Positions 10,690 through 23,332 of a DNA stretch of 64,000 nucleotides are shown here, in pieces. This stretch comes from Porodaedalea pini. Lineage: Eukaryota; Basidiomycota; Agaricomycetes; Hymenochaetales; Hymenochaetaceae. The notes beneath the pieces were generated by a model. That model saw only the letters and a program-made list of their open reading frames with translations, was not told where the DNA came from and did no database searches. Location of the stretch: contig NBAY01000025.1 of the NCBI GenBank assembly GCA_002794775.1, positions 62,001-126,000 of the forward strand. The letters run 5' to 3'. The position numbers and the translations under genes were made by a program. How positions within the stretch are numbered: the stretch's first letter is position 1; each line of letters starts with the position of its first letter.

Positions 10690-13390
10690 ATGTTTTGTGT
10701 TAGTAACCTTCTCCGGTGCTACAGGAAATACACTGTCTTCCTTGAGCTTCTGCAGTGGCTCATGCACATTACTATAGAGGAGAGAGCCATAGACAATCTA
10801 AGACAAATGCATCAGGATAAAGCAAGCTAAAGTAGCCATAAACTCACTTCAACGAAGACACATCCAAAACATATATGTCTGCCTCCTTCAAAACCATTAT
10901 CGTACTGCTTGATCAGTCTGTATAAAATACAGGCATGCAGTATGCTTCTGGAGCTCTTTGGCCATCTGTTCTCATAGAAATGCAGATGAAGCCGCTCTCT
11001 GTCGCATCAGCGAAGCCAAAATCAGTTAAGACAATGATATCACAATCTGGGATTTGTGACCTTTTGATGAGAATATTTTCCTATATAGTACAGCTTAGAA
11101 AATGAAGGTCAACTTCATGGTAGGTTCTACTGACTGGCCTGAGATCTCCATGTACATATTCTCTTTCATGGACTATAAGATTTTGAGCCATGTGTATGTC
11201 ACGCAGGATTAATACTTATGGTACTTAAGACCAGAGGCTATGTTGTGAATCTGAAAATGAAGTGTCGAGTCAGGAACAAAGCCAACACTTTTGCGGAGGA
11301 GCTAGAATCACAAGATTGAGTTTATGTTTGATCTCTAATGTCCTCGTGCTGCAATAGTCGATAAGGTTGTCCTCACAAACATCCATGACCAGACCTGGGT
11401 ACACGGAATCCTCAAAAGTACAGAAGCCCACAAGCTTGTTGATATTCTTGTGGTCTGCCTTGATCCAGAACTCAGCTTCACGTATTATACGCTATGGACA
11501 AAAAGTAAGAAAAGTGCAAATTCTGGTGAAACAAACAAGAACAGCTCACATTCCAATGCCGTTTCTCATCAAAGCTTGGGTTATCCAGTTTGTAAATCTT
11601 CACAGCATACTAAGCATGCAAAATGTCATAGCTTGCAGGTATCTTGTTGAAAACAAGATAACTGACCTGTCGACTGCGATCTTGTGCATTGTACTTTTTG
11701 ACAAGAGCAGACAATCCAGATCCAAGTGCTCCACAATACTCTTGTTTGAGCTCAATTTTGTCCAATTGAAGTTGTTTCAGGTCTGTTGAGATTTATTTGT
11801 CGTGTAAATAGTCTGACAACTCATATATTTACCTTGAACTGAGAGGACCGGAACATCTTGCTGCCTTCACTTCATGAGGATTCTACGTGCTTTCATTGAA
11901 ATGTCATCGTTGACTTTCTTCAGAGAGTTGCCAAGATCCAAAGAGTCACGAACAAGACCAGATGATATTAAAGTGGATTTCCCCTGTTCAGAAATTGAGC
12001 AAACAGTGTCTGCATCTAAGCATGGAGAAAGGTTAAATAAAAGGGCTAGAATCAAAGTTATGTAGTCACTCACTTTCTGTCAAAGCATTGTCTTGAGCAA
12101 GCACACAAGAGTGCTGGCTTGCTATGAATTTACCGCCCAAGGTCTGATAAAAAGAAAATGAGACAACACATTGACAGTGGTAATGAACAAGGGGAAATAA
12201 CATTAACAAAGTTCTTCAAGTTAAGGAGAATGTGACCAATCACGTCAAGGACTTCAGATCGGTGGACTCTTAGACCTCTAGTACTTTCAGAAAAAATGAA
12301 AAGAATTCTGTATTGGTTAAGCAGGCAAATAAGTCATGAAAGGATGCACACAAACAATCAAACCTATGGTATAAAAAACTCCATAGAAGGTTGTATGTCC
12401 ACGACTTTTGTCGGGTACCGATTGACAAGTGTTATGATGGCGATAGTGATCTGCTGTCCTTCTGCCATGCATTTGCTCAAAATGCTGAGGTTGAGTTCAT
12501 TCAAGTTCTCCTGAGATGATATGGTTGATGAGAAATATAGTGAAGCTGCAAAGGTTAACTCACTTCATCGGTGCAGTAATCCAACATGAAGACCATTTTT
12601 CTGGCCATCGCCCTCATGTCATTCCAAACAACTGTTTCTGTGAAATAAACATATATCAGCTCCCCTCGGTTATTAGTTCAACTGATAGAAGAGAACAAGA
12701 CCTTGACTTTGCTTGTCTAGATGATGGTCTTGCCACCATCTGAAAAGAACTTAGTCTGTAAGACCGAACTCTGCCAGTAGAGATGCGATCGTCGCAGAAA
12801 TAATATCTTCTCCAGCAGAATGACACAAACAAGTTGATAGACTGTGTGAAGAATTGCATCCCTGCTTGAAATCAACTACCCATGTTTCTGTGGAGAGATG
12901 CGTGGTTTCCAGCTCGGGGATTGAGGTGAGGTTCGGTTGAAAAGCAAGTGGAGACAGAATCTTGTGCTCTCCACATTGATGAGTCATTTTCTTTTTAATG
13001 ATACTCAGCAGAAACGGTTATTACAATAATGTTAGGCTCACTATAAGAAGAGACAGAACCTCCATGATGTCTAGTGCAAGCTGCCTGGCCGAGGGTGAAA
13101 TGCTGCTCCTCCTGGCTAGACATCTGAGTTTCACAAGAGAGCTCAACCTGTACGAGGCCTTGTACTCATTATATCAGGTTCCAACGCTGATCATAGATGT
13201 CTGCATTTTGGAACAAGCGAGAATGAGTTTGCTAACTTACTGTTTGAGTCTGGCAGCTAGAAACTTGGTCTTCGGGTCATCTGAGTCAACCAGAAGTTTG
13301 TCTATTGCGATACCCTCTGCTTTCTTGCGGAAATTTGATAACTGCTTGTATCATTCAAATGCCACATCTTTGTTACTCTGAAATAAAGCA
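10690..13390 (-). pseudogene. TKL-like protein kinase A with helical N-terminal region
   Basis: Multi-exon minus-strand gene. The N-terminal exons (13390-12200) read as helical protein: FRKKAEGIAIDKLLVDSDD, ISPSARQLALDIMEVL, ENLNELNLSILSKCMAEG, RSEVLDVIGHILLNLK. The kinase domain follows: GALGSGLSALVKKY (Gly loop, ~11735), a ~52-bp intron, then YAVKIYKL (ATP-binding Lys, ~11595), EAEFWIKADHKNINKLVGF (helix C Glu), YVHGDLRP (catalytic loop, HRD as HGD, ~11150), a short intron, ENILI and LTDFGFAD (intact DFG, ~11020), GQRAPEAY and GCVFVEIVYGS. A frame change is needed near 10890-10870, so it is probably a pseudogene or mis-sequenced. It may continue into domain B downstream. Confidence 0.7.
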
Positions 13391-13727
13391 TGAACATCAG
13401 AAAAGCACCCTCACACAGCTCTATCATAATGCACATACAGTACCAAGCTTCATTGGCTTCAACATTGAGGCTCTATGCTAGGCATAGGGACATGACTTTT
13501 GTAGAGCATAAGAGACAAACGGAAGGTGTTGGTCTTTATACAGTGAGAGCATTGACATTGCATCAAGCATCAGAAGAAGTTGGCAATGACTGAGCAAGGG
13601 ATGCTTATTCAAGTTATTGTCTTGAATGCCTGCATCACGTGAGTGAACAGTATTCAAGTTTGACTGTGATGGGTATTAACCTCACTCTTACTACACCGTC
13701 CCTCTATGACCGTCAACCTGTCTTCAC

Positions 13728-15000
13728 AACCCACAGATGAAGATGAAGATGAACTCATTGGCTCCAAAAAGTGGTGGAGAGATCACTACGGGCTGCTGGA
13801 ATCACATGGCTACCATCTGCATCCACAGTATCATCCAGGCTAGATTCCATCATGGAAGAATACATGGAAGAGCCGGATGCTCTACAAGGATAGCATATTC
13901 AGCAAAGTAAGTGTATATTCTTTTCGTAATCATATAAGATGTGTCTTAGTGTTAGGTAGACTATGTGATGGACGCAACTCGAATTTCGGATGAGACAATT
14001 GTCTCCATCAAGCGTGTTAGCACACATTCTCAAGAGCTATCTACTGCACTGTTCCTTTTGTCAAAAGGTGAAAATTTTGACCCCACTATGAACCATTGCA
14101 TTCCTGTTTTGGACCATTTTAATGATGCGGCTCTACCCCAATTCTCATTCCTTGTCATGCCTCTTTTGCAGTGGTTTGATGATCCACCTTTTTTTTTGGT
14201 TGATGAAGTCGTTGACTTTGTTCAGCAGACTCTAGAGGTTTATACAACTCTTCTCACTGATAAATATTCACTCAACTGCTTTGGACAGGGCCTCTTGTAC
14301 ATGCATAGGCAAGGTGTGGCACATAGGTGAGTGCTTGCACTAATTAAATTGCTACAAGTTTCTGACTCAAATGCATGTGCAGAGACTGTGCCGCACTAAA
14401 TATCATGTTAGATGGCTCATCACTTTATCCACGAGGGTTCCATCCTGTTTAAAGTGATGGATCAGTCAGGGATGAAGAGTGCTCCTGTTCATTGCCATCG
14501 CGATGTGCAGGGTGTCAAATACTACTTCATTGACTTCAGCATTTCTTCTCTCTTTGAGAAGAACGTTAAGGCAGAGGATAGACTGGTGACTGGAATCGAT
14601 GGCCAAGATCATGATGTCCCAGAACTCTCTGCTCACCTTTCATATGATCCATTTGCAGTCGACATTTTCATACTTGGAAATGTGTATCGAAAAGTATTTC
14701 TCGATGTTCATGAGCCCATATATCCACCACCTGTCTCCAATGGCTGACCTTCCCATTATCACTAACAGGTCTACGTCAACCTCGCATTTCTTTCAAGCCT
14801 TGTAGAGTCCATGACAGCTCCTATACCCAAGGATTGGCCATCTGCTGATAAAGCGCTTGCTCAATTTCACGACCTTACTGCTGGCCAATATGGTATTTGA
14901 CTTTGGTGGAGACTGAAGAAAAAAGATTCAGGAATAGTGTTGCATGTTCTGCAGGATATCAGATCTATTGCGCAAGAAGGAGCTTACATGTTGATGAAGG
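13728..15000 (+). pseudogene. Fungal-specific protein kinase pseudogene
   Basis: Plus-strand gene of a kinase-like family common in Agaricomycetes. Exon 1 has WWRDHYGLLESHGYHL and then a stop at the Trp position of PGWVPSW (TAG). Exon 2 (13955-14326) ends GLLYMHRQGVAHR at a GT donor. Exon 3 starts DCAALNIMLDG, giving an intact HRD..N catalytic loop, then YPRGFHPV followed by TAA and a frame change. YYFIDFSISSLF has DFG altered to DFS, and VDIFILGNVYRKVFLD is helix F. A further intron (from GTTCAT after FLD to CACTAACAG) joins to VYVNLAFLSSLVESM and the C-lobe end DWPSADKALAQFH. The family is well populated, but this copy carries at least two stops and a frame break. Confidence 0.75.
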
Positions 15001-15339
15001 TTATTAGTAAGATACTTTGTTGTCAATCGAGTATTTACACCTGACTCATTTTGTACTACTTTGTCTTCCAGAGCTCCCTTTAGGATTGCTGCAGAAGTAA
15101 ACATGCATACTCTTTTAGGTACTCAGGATAGATGTTTTTGCTTTGTTTTCTTACACTTATGGTATTGATGGTTCTTTTTTTGTGCGGAAGCATGTAATCA
15201 TTTCTATGTGCCCAGTAAGAAGAAATGTATGCGCCAGTGGTGATAAGGCCCAGCTTTCTCATACACTTTCTCATTGTCAAAAAGATTATGGACTGCAATT
15301 GCTACATACCTATTGACCGATGGCACTGCCATGACACTG

Positions 15340-15725
15340 ACATGCACAACACTGCCTAGGCAGGTGCCACGGCCAAGGCTAGTTTGTTATTCTGCTTGTC
15401 CTCCCATCTGCTATTGCAAAGCCTGCACAAGGAGCATTTTCCAGAAGCTGGCCTTAGCAGGAGAGGAAGCAATGACTGTTGAGGGTCATGCATTAGGATA
15501 GACATGTATGGTTAGATCCTGGCGATTCATACAGAATTGAGCCCCTTACAATGCTTGTTTACCTTTCAGAGTGTCTCCGATTCTCAAGCATGTTGCTACG
15601 TTTTTCTTCCATGATGGTTACCAAAATTACTGCAGTTGGTCCAACCAACTAATGTAGAGAACAAATATAAAAAAGGCTCACAAAGAGCAGAAACAATGAA
15701 GAGTTAGTCATACAGAAGGTCCAAA
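15340..15725. repeat. Dispersed repeat, copy 1 (inverted to 23333-23703)
   Basis: Shares most of its length with the reverse complement of 23333-23703, with scattered differences. Both copies contain the translated stretch CKACTRSIF-x-KLALAGEEA and a later segment around RVSPIFKRVATFFFHDGY in the right copy. No terminal repeats or target duplication were identified. It is probably a fragment of an unidentified transposon. Confidence 0.7.
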
Positions 15726-18132
15726 GTTTCAACATCATGATTTCTGTCCATAGAAGTCTGTAAAGATCCTGACCCACTTGCTTTCTCAACGATGCTCAGC
15801 ATCTCTCCCCTTTCATTCTGGGATGATGTGCAGCTATGAATACTATCTCTGGCAGAGCTTGCTTTGCTAATTGTGCTGGCATTGGAGGAGCTTTGTGTTC
15901 AAGGCCCCACAGGCCTGTGAATGCACAGTAGCTGACTAGGAGCTCTCTGAGATGGTGATGCAAGGTTCCCGTTCTATGCACTCGGAGGTCCATTGGGTGA
16001 CGAAGGCCACAGGTTCTCAGGCACAACTGGCATTGGTGGTACACTCTGTGTGAGCCCAAGCAAGTCAACAGATAGAGCCAGCATGCTCAACACGCTTAGA
16101 GTTGATAGCATGCAATTGTGCTTTTTGTCTCATGGTGAATTGCTCATGCTAGTGCTGTGCAAGCTCTTGCTTATAGGTGTCCTCGCATCTGGAGTGCATG
16201 CCATAGAGCTGCGGCGCTCCAGCTTGCCAAGTGACTGTCATAAGCTGGAACATTTGCTTGAGCACAAATGCGACGAGCGGAGGATCTTGTTTCCCTTTGA
16301 GGTTCACGAGCCATGGCTGAAGGTGCTGCTGTGGTGAGAGAGCAATACATTGGAAGAAACAATGGTGGGGCTATTGGAGAGGAGGGGAGTATTAGGGCTG
16401 ATGTTGTCCAGCTCATCGACATAGTCACCTTGTGCATCATGTCATCCGTCTGTATATTGATGATCCAACTGAGAACTAAAATGTTCTGCATAGAAGAGTG
16501 CGCTGTCGGACTTGACGCAGTCCTTTTCCATTTCATTCTCTAAATCAACCTCCTGCCAGCCCTCCGTGAGATCCAAAGTACTGAATTCACTGAGAGTATG
16601 CCGATGTGTTCAAACAGAGCGAACTGTCTGCCACCGACTGAATGATCCTATCTGGGATGACCTGATGGTACCAACGTAGATGTTCTCTCGTACTGAGCTG
16701 ATGTACGTATTGATGCTAAGTCTCAGAGCCGGACTACGATTATGATGGTGTACATGAGGAGGCGACATAGACCGATGAGATGGTGGCTCAGGGAATTGAG
16801 CCAGTATAGCACGAGACAGTGTTAGAGATGAGGTAATTGCAGATTGTCCAAGGGTTAGTGTGCTGAGGCATCTTATCTGCAGAGAAAGGTCAATGATTAC
16901 CACATGAGTTGGTGCAAGTAAGGCAGTACGTACCAAAGGCAATATAGCGGACAACCCACCCGGTGCCTTTCCTACGTCTTTCTCTCTCATGCTCTCTTCC
17001 ACCTTCTCCTTATCTTTGATCTGCATGAAGCTAGGCCTGCTACGATGAGAGCTGACCAATCCTTTCCCCTGCCCACGTGAAAGACGAAGCCTCCATAATC
17101 CCGAGTATTGAATGTTAGACTTGTTCTGCCCCCTTTGTCTTCTTCGTCTACGCCTCCAGCACATAAGGAAGCAGATCAATGAGGAAGAGCGAAGCCATGG
17201 GGCCAACAACAACTCCCATGAGTGCACCCCTGAGGTTTGTGAAAATAATGGTCAGGGTGAAGCGCATATGGACACAATTACAGACTCACCCGCTCAGAGA
17301 AATGTTCGATGACAAAGAAGTGCTAGGAGATGTGGCCGACACTGTCATTGTCATTGTCATTGTCATGATGGATGTGCTTGTCACCATAGTTTCTGGTGGC
17401 GTGCTGCTCTCAGAGTCTATGACTTTGATGCCTGGGAATGCTGAACAACAAGCATTTGAGAATTAGATTGACTTTAGCACAATGCTAGCGACACATACCT
17501 GGAGGGAGAGGATTGGGGGTTGCTGGAGGAATCGCATTGGGCAGCTCCAGGTCGATGCCTACTTTGTTGATGTTGATCTTGCCTTCGCCCACCAATTGCA
17601 CCTTCACAATGTGCTGTACTGTTGGATCCAGCCCAGTCATATGCCACACCATCTCTCCCATCTGTAGTTCAGACTGATTGAGTGGGATGGCTGTCAAGTT
17701 CCAGTCGTAGGTGATGTACATCTGTCTGCCCTGCGGTGACTTCGCTAAATAGAGATAGATATTGGTGCCTTGGAAGACAAGCTGGGTGGTCGTGCCTGGT
17801 GTCGCTGTCCAGAGTGAAGTCGAGTTGAAGTAGCCATCTGTAATGGCCAGAGGGTCATCTGCAAGCTGGTGCCTAATGGTTACTATGAGTGCTGTGAGAA
17901 AATGGAAAGATAAGACAACTACACACCAGCCCACTTCTTGCATGCTTAGACTTGCATTTTCAGGCATAGAGAAGACCCATCCAGATGCAGAATCATCGAC
18001 TTGCAGACTCATGGGCAGTAAAGTGGGATGGAGTGAACAGGTGAGATGGAGTGGAGTGCCAGGAGAAGGTCGTGGCAAATTGAGAGTTGATAATAGTGCT
18101 TGCGAGATGGAAAGGAAGTAATCATTGCTCAT
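15706..18132 (-). pseudogene. Single-pass membrane protein gene, decayed
   Basis: Minus-strand gene of the type abundant in basidiomycetes: secreted beta-rich ectodomain, one transmembrane segment, basic juxtamembrane stretch and long disordered cytosolic tail. The ectodomain includes VDDSASGWVFS, GTTTQLVFQGTNIYLYLAKS, QMYITYDWNLTAIPLNQS and VKVQLVGEGKININKVGID (17900-17530), with several N-x-S/T sites. A Ser/Thr-rich stalk follows (repeated GTCATT on the opposite strand near 17338), then hydrophobic GALMGVVVGPMASLFLI, and WRRRRRRQRG in another frame, so a frameshift lies in the membrane segment (~17160). The tail continues to about 15706 with a TGA in it. Ligand and function are unknown. Confidence 0.6.
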
Positions 18133-19114
18133 CTAAAGATCGTGAGCAAGAGACGATGACGTCGGAGGGCTGCCAAATGCTCCAAGTGTGTGCACGTCCT
18201 CTGGATATGCAATCAGAGGCAGGGAGAGGGAAGGATGATAGCGATCACAAAGAGCAGCATTGCATCTGACTGAGATGTACGAGACTGGAAATGCGGCAAC
18301 ACTGGTCAGCAGATGAAGCTATTAGTATTAGTGGACAGGAGTACTAGTGCATAGTGCCTGAAAAAGATTAGACATCAATGTGGTAGTACTGGTACTGATG
18401 AAAAGAAGAACAAGTACTTGCCAATGCTTGGTTGTGGGACAAAAGCTGTATTGCACTGTTGCACTTGGGCTGTGCTCAATGAATTGACCATTGATCTTTG
18501 GAGCGCTTGCCATGATCATCTGGTCATCTGGCCTTCCAGCATATTGCCGATGTGAGTCTGCTGTCCTCGAGTATGACCGATATCACGTGCTCGAGAGCTA
18601 TGAAAGTGTACTAACCACACTGCCACTCTTCTTTACGGTAATAGATGAGGAACTAAACTGCTTTTTAGGAGGTGAGAAGGACAGATGATTAGGAGCATCA
18701 TACTCACAAGCATCCCCATTCAGTGCTTCTATATCATTGATCAAGACTGATGTGTTTCCTAGAAACGGTTTTGTTTTGGAAGAAAGAGCACATAACTCTT
18801 CCACTTGACAACAATGGGCGGGACTGATTGAGCATATACATTTGGTCATCCTTTCAATTGGCCACATGCAAATAGTCTGTGATGTATAATAAATGGTGTT
18901 GACATGCGTGTTACTACAATTTGAATGACATACATCTTGAACCGGAATGTGAGTATAAGATCCGGTGTCGTATGTACATTATGATTTTGATCAAAATATA
19001 AGACAGAAAACTACATTGCCCTTCACAGAGGATTCACATCTCCATGACTGTAGATTCAGCACAACATCGTCGTATCATCCATCCACCACTAGACCAATTT
19101 GTAAATAGCTGCGC
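18133..19114. other. No gene recognised
   Basis: Short ORFs on both strands (for example 18519-18328 and 18867-18598 minus) without recognisable domains. It could contain a 5' exon of the membrane-protein gene, but no start or signal peptide could be placed. Confidence 0.4.
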
Positions 19115-20111
19115 TGTGGAGATCCCGACGCCGCTGGCCTCAGAATCGGCTCTATTAGGTTCGACTCGACTCAGGACAGTCTTACAAGTATCCCCGACGC
19201 ATTTCAGGACACTTTCAGTGTTTGGCAGTATTAACTCAACGCATACAGCTTGGTTCTGCACCGGTGAGCCACCAAAGTCCGTTTTGGATCACATCTGGTA
19301 TTGTTCTGAGCCTCCCGAAGCTTAATTGCTCATGTTCTCGAGTTACGGCTCCGAGTTCCGGCTGTTTGGTATTGTTTGGCTAGAGCCTCCGGTCTGTCTT
19401 TGTGTCCTTTGTATGCCGCTCAGAGGCTCAACCCTCTGTTGGTTATTTAAACACTCATGTAAATGTCTCAAAAATACAAGTTTAGTTCCCCTGAGTCAGT
19501 CCCAGTCTTTAGTTCTCGTCTCCGTTGCCGTTCAGTGTCGTTCCGTCTGTTCCATCCGTTCCGTCTCGAGTCCCGTTTTCGGCCAAATCTTGCTTTCGCT
19601 ATATCGCCCTCAGTTCTTATCCGTTTCCCGAGCTCTCTTCAGATTCTTAATCTCGTCGAAAATCGCTTTCGAACACTGTCTTTTCTTGCACGATTCCGAG
19701 CCCGCGTCATAGAGCTACGAAAATAGCTTTTGGTTCCGGGAGTTCCGTGCATTCCACCAGCCGCAACCAGTGCAACTGCTATATCTCCGTCAATTCTGCA
19801 TCGCGTCTCGAGGTCTTTTCAGATTCAGAATCGTCTCGACGAATAGTATCGATTCCTGTCTTCACTGGCGAGTTTCCGAGCCCGGGTTGTCAAGATCGTA
19901 GTTGCTCTTTGTTCTCCGACCACATTTAGGCACGTTTTGCCGGTCGTCCTTTGTACTCGCGTCCTCGAGTTGACACCTAGCCCCGAGTATTCCCCTACAC
20001 TTCCCCACACTTCCTGACACTATCCCCTCCATCAGACACATTAGGGTGAACCCCCAGTGGCCGAACTCAACCAGGTCCGAGTCTGTCAGTAGACCGTACC
20101 ACCACCTTTCA
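19115..20111 (+). repeat. Probable solo LTR, family 1, copy 1
   Basis: A 997-bp sequence matching 60935-61922 in direct orientation. It begins TGTGGAGATCC and ends CACCTTTCA, the TG..CA ends of an LTR. It is flanked by GCGC on both sides (19111-19114 and 20112-20115), consistent with a 4-bp target duplication. A TATTTAAA box lies near 19445. No internal retrotransposon genes adjoin it. Orientation is assigned from the TATA-like box. Confidence 0.75.
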
Positions 20112-20239
20112 GCGCGAAAAGATTTGACATTGTCTCTGCTGACTGCCCACCTAAGTAAGGCAAAATTGACAGTCAAATGGACCATAACAGTACTCCCAAC
20201 ACTATACAGCCACTACTTTGGCTCTCAACAGAACCCCAT

Positions 20240-21490
20240 TCAGGATACCATTGTATACAATAACACTCTGCTGTCAATCTTCTGCCCACTTCGTGAAGTC
20301 ATCCTCAGAGTCCTACAATTCATGCTCGGCATGGAACTCACGTATGACAGAAACTCGATTCTGCAATGTATTCTCGAAGGCACGAGTAGTGAAGAAAGAA
20401 TAAAACTTGTATAAGAGATCACCAAAGGGCTGGAATGCAAAACCAGTCAGAGTCATTACATATGGCCGAGATTCCATAGAAGCCAGAAGAAGAACAATGA
20501 GGCAGAACAGTAAGAATAACTTACCCAAAATCAGGGTGAACGATCCAAAATTGGTCTCCAAACATAATGTATCATCTAACTTGACTAACATATTGCTTCG
20601 ACTTGTCCTATCATAGGTTTTGCCAGGACTGCAGGGCTGAAGGCGGAAGACTTAATTTACAGTGCATAGCAAACAGATAGCAGCGATTTAGACTTACCCA
20701 CTTCATAGTTGCCTAAGCCTGTGTTACGGGCTCCATTCTCCCCACTATAAAAAGCATTACAATAGAAACATTCTTCCCCTCCTGATCATTGACTATAGCT
20801 CGAATATCCTCCTCGCCCATTTGCATGATACTCTTGTTCCACACAGGGGAAAACGAACAGCAGGTCTTCCATCAGCAATTAATTCAGCTGGGAAATACAG
20901 TTTGATGGACAATGGATACAGCGGCAGGTTGGAACCAGTGGATTGACAGCCAGAGAGATGGAGTTCACGTCAGAGCATTTCTTAAGGATGGGAAATGCCC
21001 AATAGCATATTCGACTGCATCATGTTTGATGAATCAGCCACGGTATGTGAAGTTAATCGTCAAGAAACGCATCATCAAACATCTTGTATCGATGACAATC
21101 TTCTACCCGCTATCTCGGGGTCTATCCTTAGATCGTTGCTCTACAAGGCTGAACAGGACACCGTAAGCTTTCCTCACAGGATTTGTATTCTCCGGAGGCC
21201 CACTAGCGAAGCACTTCATTTGAGGATCTATTGCCTGTTGAACTCTTTAGAAAGATGGGGTTTGTGCAGAAGATCGTGTATATACCATCCATCCATCTGC
21301 ACCTTGCCAGGCACATTGTGAAATGATGGCATTGGAAGTATAACCTTTGAAGTCTTGTACATTGGAAGATGCATGGGATGAACTCAGAAGAGCAAGAACA
21401 GATCGCCAAACAAAGTGAGAGTGACAGATGCATGCCATTGAACTTGAAGGGTGCATTCACTTTTCTCAGCCAGCATTTTCTGTGATCTGC
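20240..21490 (-). pseudogene. Unassigned multi-exon coding remnants
   Basis: Several minus-strand stretches read like protein: SQCAWQGADGWMVYTRSS and ASGPPENTNPVRKAYGVLF (21330-21130), MQMGEEDIRAIVNDQEGKN (20830-20770), and FGDLLYKFYSFFTTRAFEN (20440-20370) behind a plausible ~95-bp intron. Frames differ between pieces and stops intervene. I do not recognise the family. Whether it is one gene or several fragments is uncertain. Confidence 0.35.
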
Positions 21491-21499
21491 CATTTCAAA

Positions 21500-22380
21500 A
21501 AGGGGGGGCAGTTCTCAAGACACAGCGCTTGTGCTCAGATATATTTCACCCAAATTTAAATGCGAAATATCTTAGCAACTTCAGATGAGAATTTTTCTCT
21601 ATAGCACTTCAGTGCACGACTGGTAGTAGTACTCTGTGCCTTGAGAGGAACCGTGCCTAATTCAGTAGCTATACAAATAGGTACAAATGGCTGCATTCTA
21701 ACTTTAATTCAGTGGTCATCTGTCTGTCTGTCTGTCTGTCTTCTAATCTACACATAATATCCTGCTGCATCACAATGGGTAAAAATTCAGCTTGAAGTGC
21801 TGCTCATCAAGCTCTTCTCTAATGCATGCATGAAATGTTATGGCTTCAATTTCAAAGGCCTGATCCCAGGATCTGCTGTTCCCCCGTGTTTCAGACTTTT
21901 AGTTATATACCATTCCATGTCGTCTAGCATACAATCCTATGCATAGCTTCCGCTTCCTAACTTACTGTCATCTGGGATTGTGATTAGCATGCTCCTAACT
22001 TGCTATCATTCATGCCAAAAAGATGCATGAATACTACCAATCTTGATGAAAAGAAGCTTTTCTTGATGACTAAAAAATAGTTTGTGCAAGGTTTTTAGCT
22101 AAATAAGAAGTGATAATCCTTTGAAGCTCATGTCTCTGATATGCTAGGCTGGATACAGCTGTGTGCTCATAACTGTACCTGCTTTTGGCTTATGGGGTCT
22201 GAATCTCAGACTGTCAAATACTAGAGCATAGAGATCCAATAACCTATCATGTTCAAGTTTACTAAAGCTCTCATATAGTCCCTCTTCAATTGGAACAAAT
22301 TTATGCTCAAAAAAATACATTCAACAGCTGGACCATAATTCAAAACATCATGTTTAAGTCTGTCACCCTCCTGCTTTATT
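21500..22380. other. No gene recognised; short microsatellite
   Basis: AT-rich non-coding sequence. A (CTGT)n tract of about five to six units lies at 21718-21740. Confidence 0.5.
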
Positions 22381-22386
22381 GACTGA

Positions 22387-22753
22387 AGGATGTATCTAAT
22401 TCAATCTCATTCGAGGTTGCATCGGAGCCAAGATCATTGACCTCTAGATCCTCACCAGCAGTGAATGCATTCTGCAATCGATTTAAATGTTTGTAACAGA
22501 GGGTCAGAGATTATAAAATACTTACCTGGTCGGTATTCTCTTCTGGCCCAGGAATGGCAAAGAATGACAAGAGGGGGGCCGTCTCTGAGCTCAGATTAGT
22601 GGTGTATGGGTGGTAGAGATCCGAGTCAATGCCGACTGAGCGAGACCTGTGATATTGCTTCTTCAGGTTCAGGAATAAATTGGGACCAAGAATTCCCGTC
22701 GTTGCTATTGAAGACAAGAGATGCAGTTTAGAGAGGGTATGTAGCCTATACAT
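22387..22753 (-). pseudogene. 3' exons of an unassigned gene
   Basis: On the minus strand an open stretch (SKLHLLSSIATTGILGPN, KQYHRSRSVGIDSDLYH, TAPLLSFFAIPGPEENTDQ) ends at a GT donor near 22525. An AG acceptor near 22476 opens an acidic tail, NAFTAGEDLEVNDLGSDA, ending at a stop near 22387. Composition and splice sites suggest a genuine gene 3' end. Upstream exons are not convincing and no domain is recognised. Confidence 0.4.
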
Positions 22754-23099
22754 GACAACATGAGTTGTGGCCGTGTTTATCGATCGCAGTCTGACTAATG
22801 TGCTTACCGTACTGTACTGGGAGTAAAGATCAAAAAGAACAAGTGTGACAATTCACAATGAATACCAGAGAATGGCAAGACTACAGATGGATAGGCTGTG
22901 GCCTTACATATGCATCATCCAAGACACATCCTGTGGTCAAAAAGAAAAGAGATTCATTTTCTGGCCGTGATGAAGGAGTTTAGGAAAAAAATATTGATAT
23001 TATATTAGTGCTGCTACTGTAACTAATACACAATCACTCCCTTCAGTGCATAAAAAGCAAAGCAAAATGCTGAGGGAAATGTGCACAGGATTGGGGCGC

Positions 23100-23300
23100 A
23101 AAAAAAAAAAGGAAGGCCTAGGTCAAAAATCTGGCTAATTTTTTCAAAAAACTCATATGCCAGGCCCAATCCAGATAAAATGGACCCAAATTTGGCAACA
23201 AAAAGCCACCTAATGACCCCCTCTCCTGGAGCAGGCATTTTTATGGATTGCCAGGGGTCCTGCTCACGCAGAGTGTACAGTATCACCAATATTAATGCTG
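23100..23300 (-). repeat. Dispersed non-coding repeat (AATCTGGATAA family), copy 1
   Basis: Contains units of the form AGGCC..AATC(C/T)(A/G)GATAA and AAATCTGGCTAA, and a GCCAGGGGTCCTG segment whose reverse complement matches the start of 59965-60180. It is probably part of a non-autonomous element. It adjoins the repeat at 23333. Confidence 0.5.
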
Positions 23301-23332
23301 ATGGTGCCTGAGAACATGCGGCGGCTCGGAAC

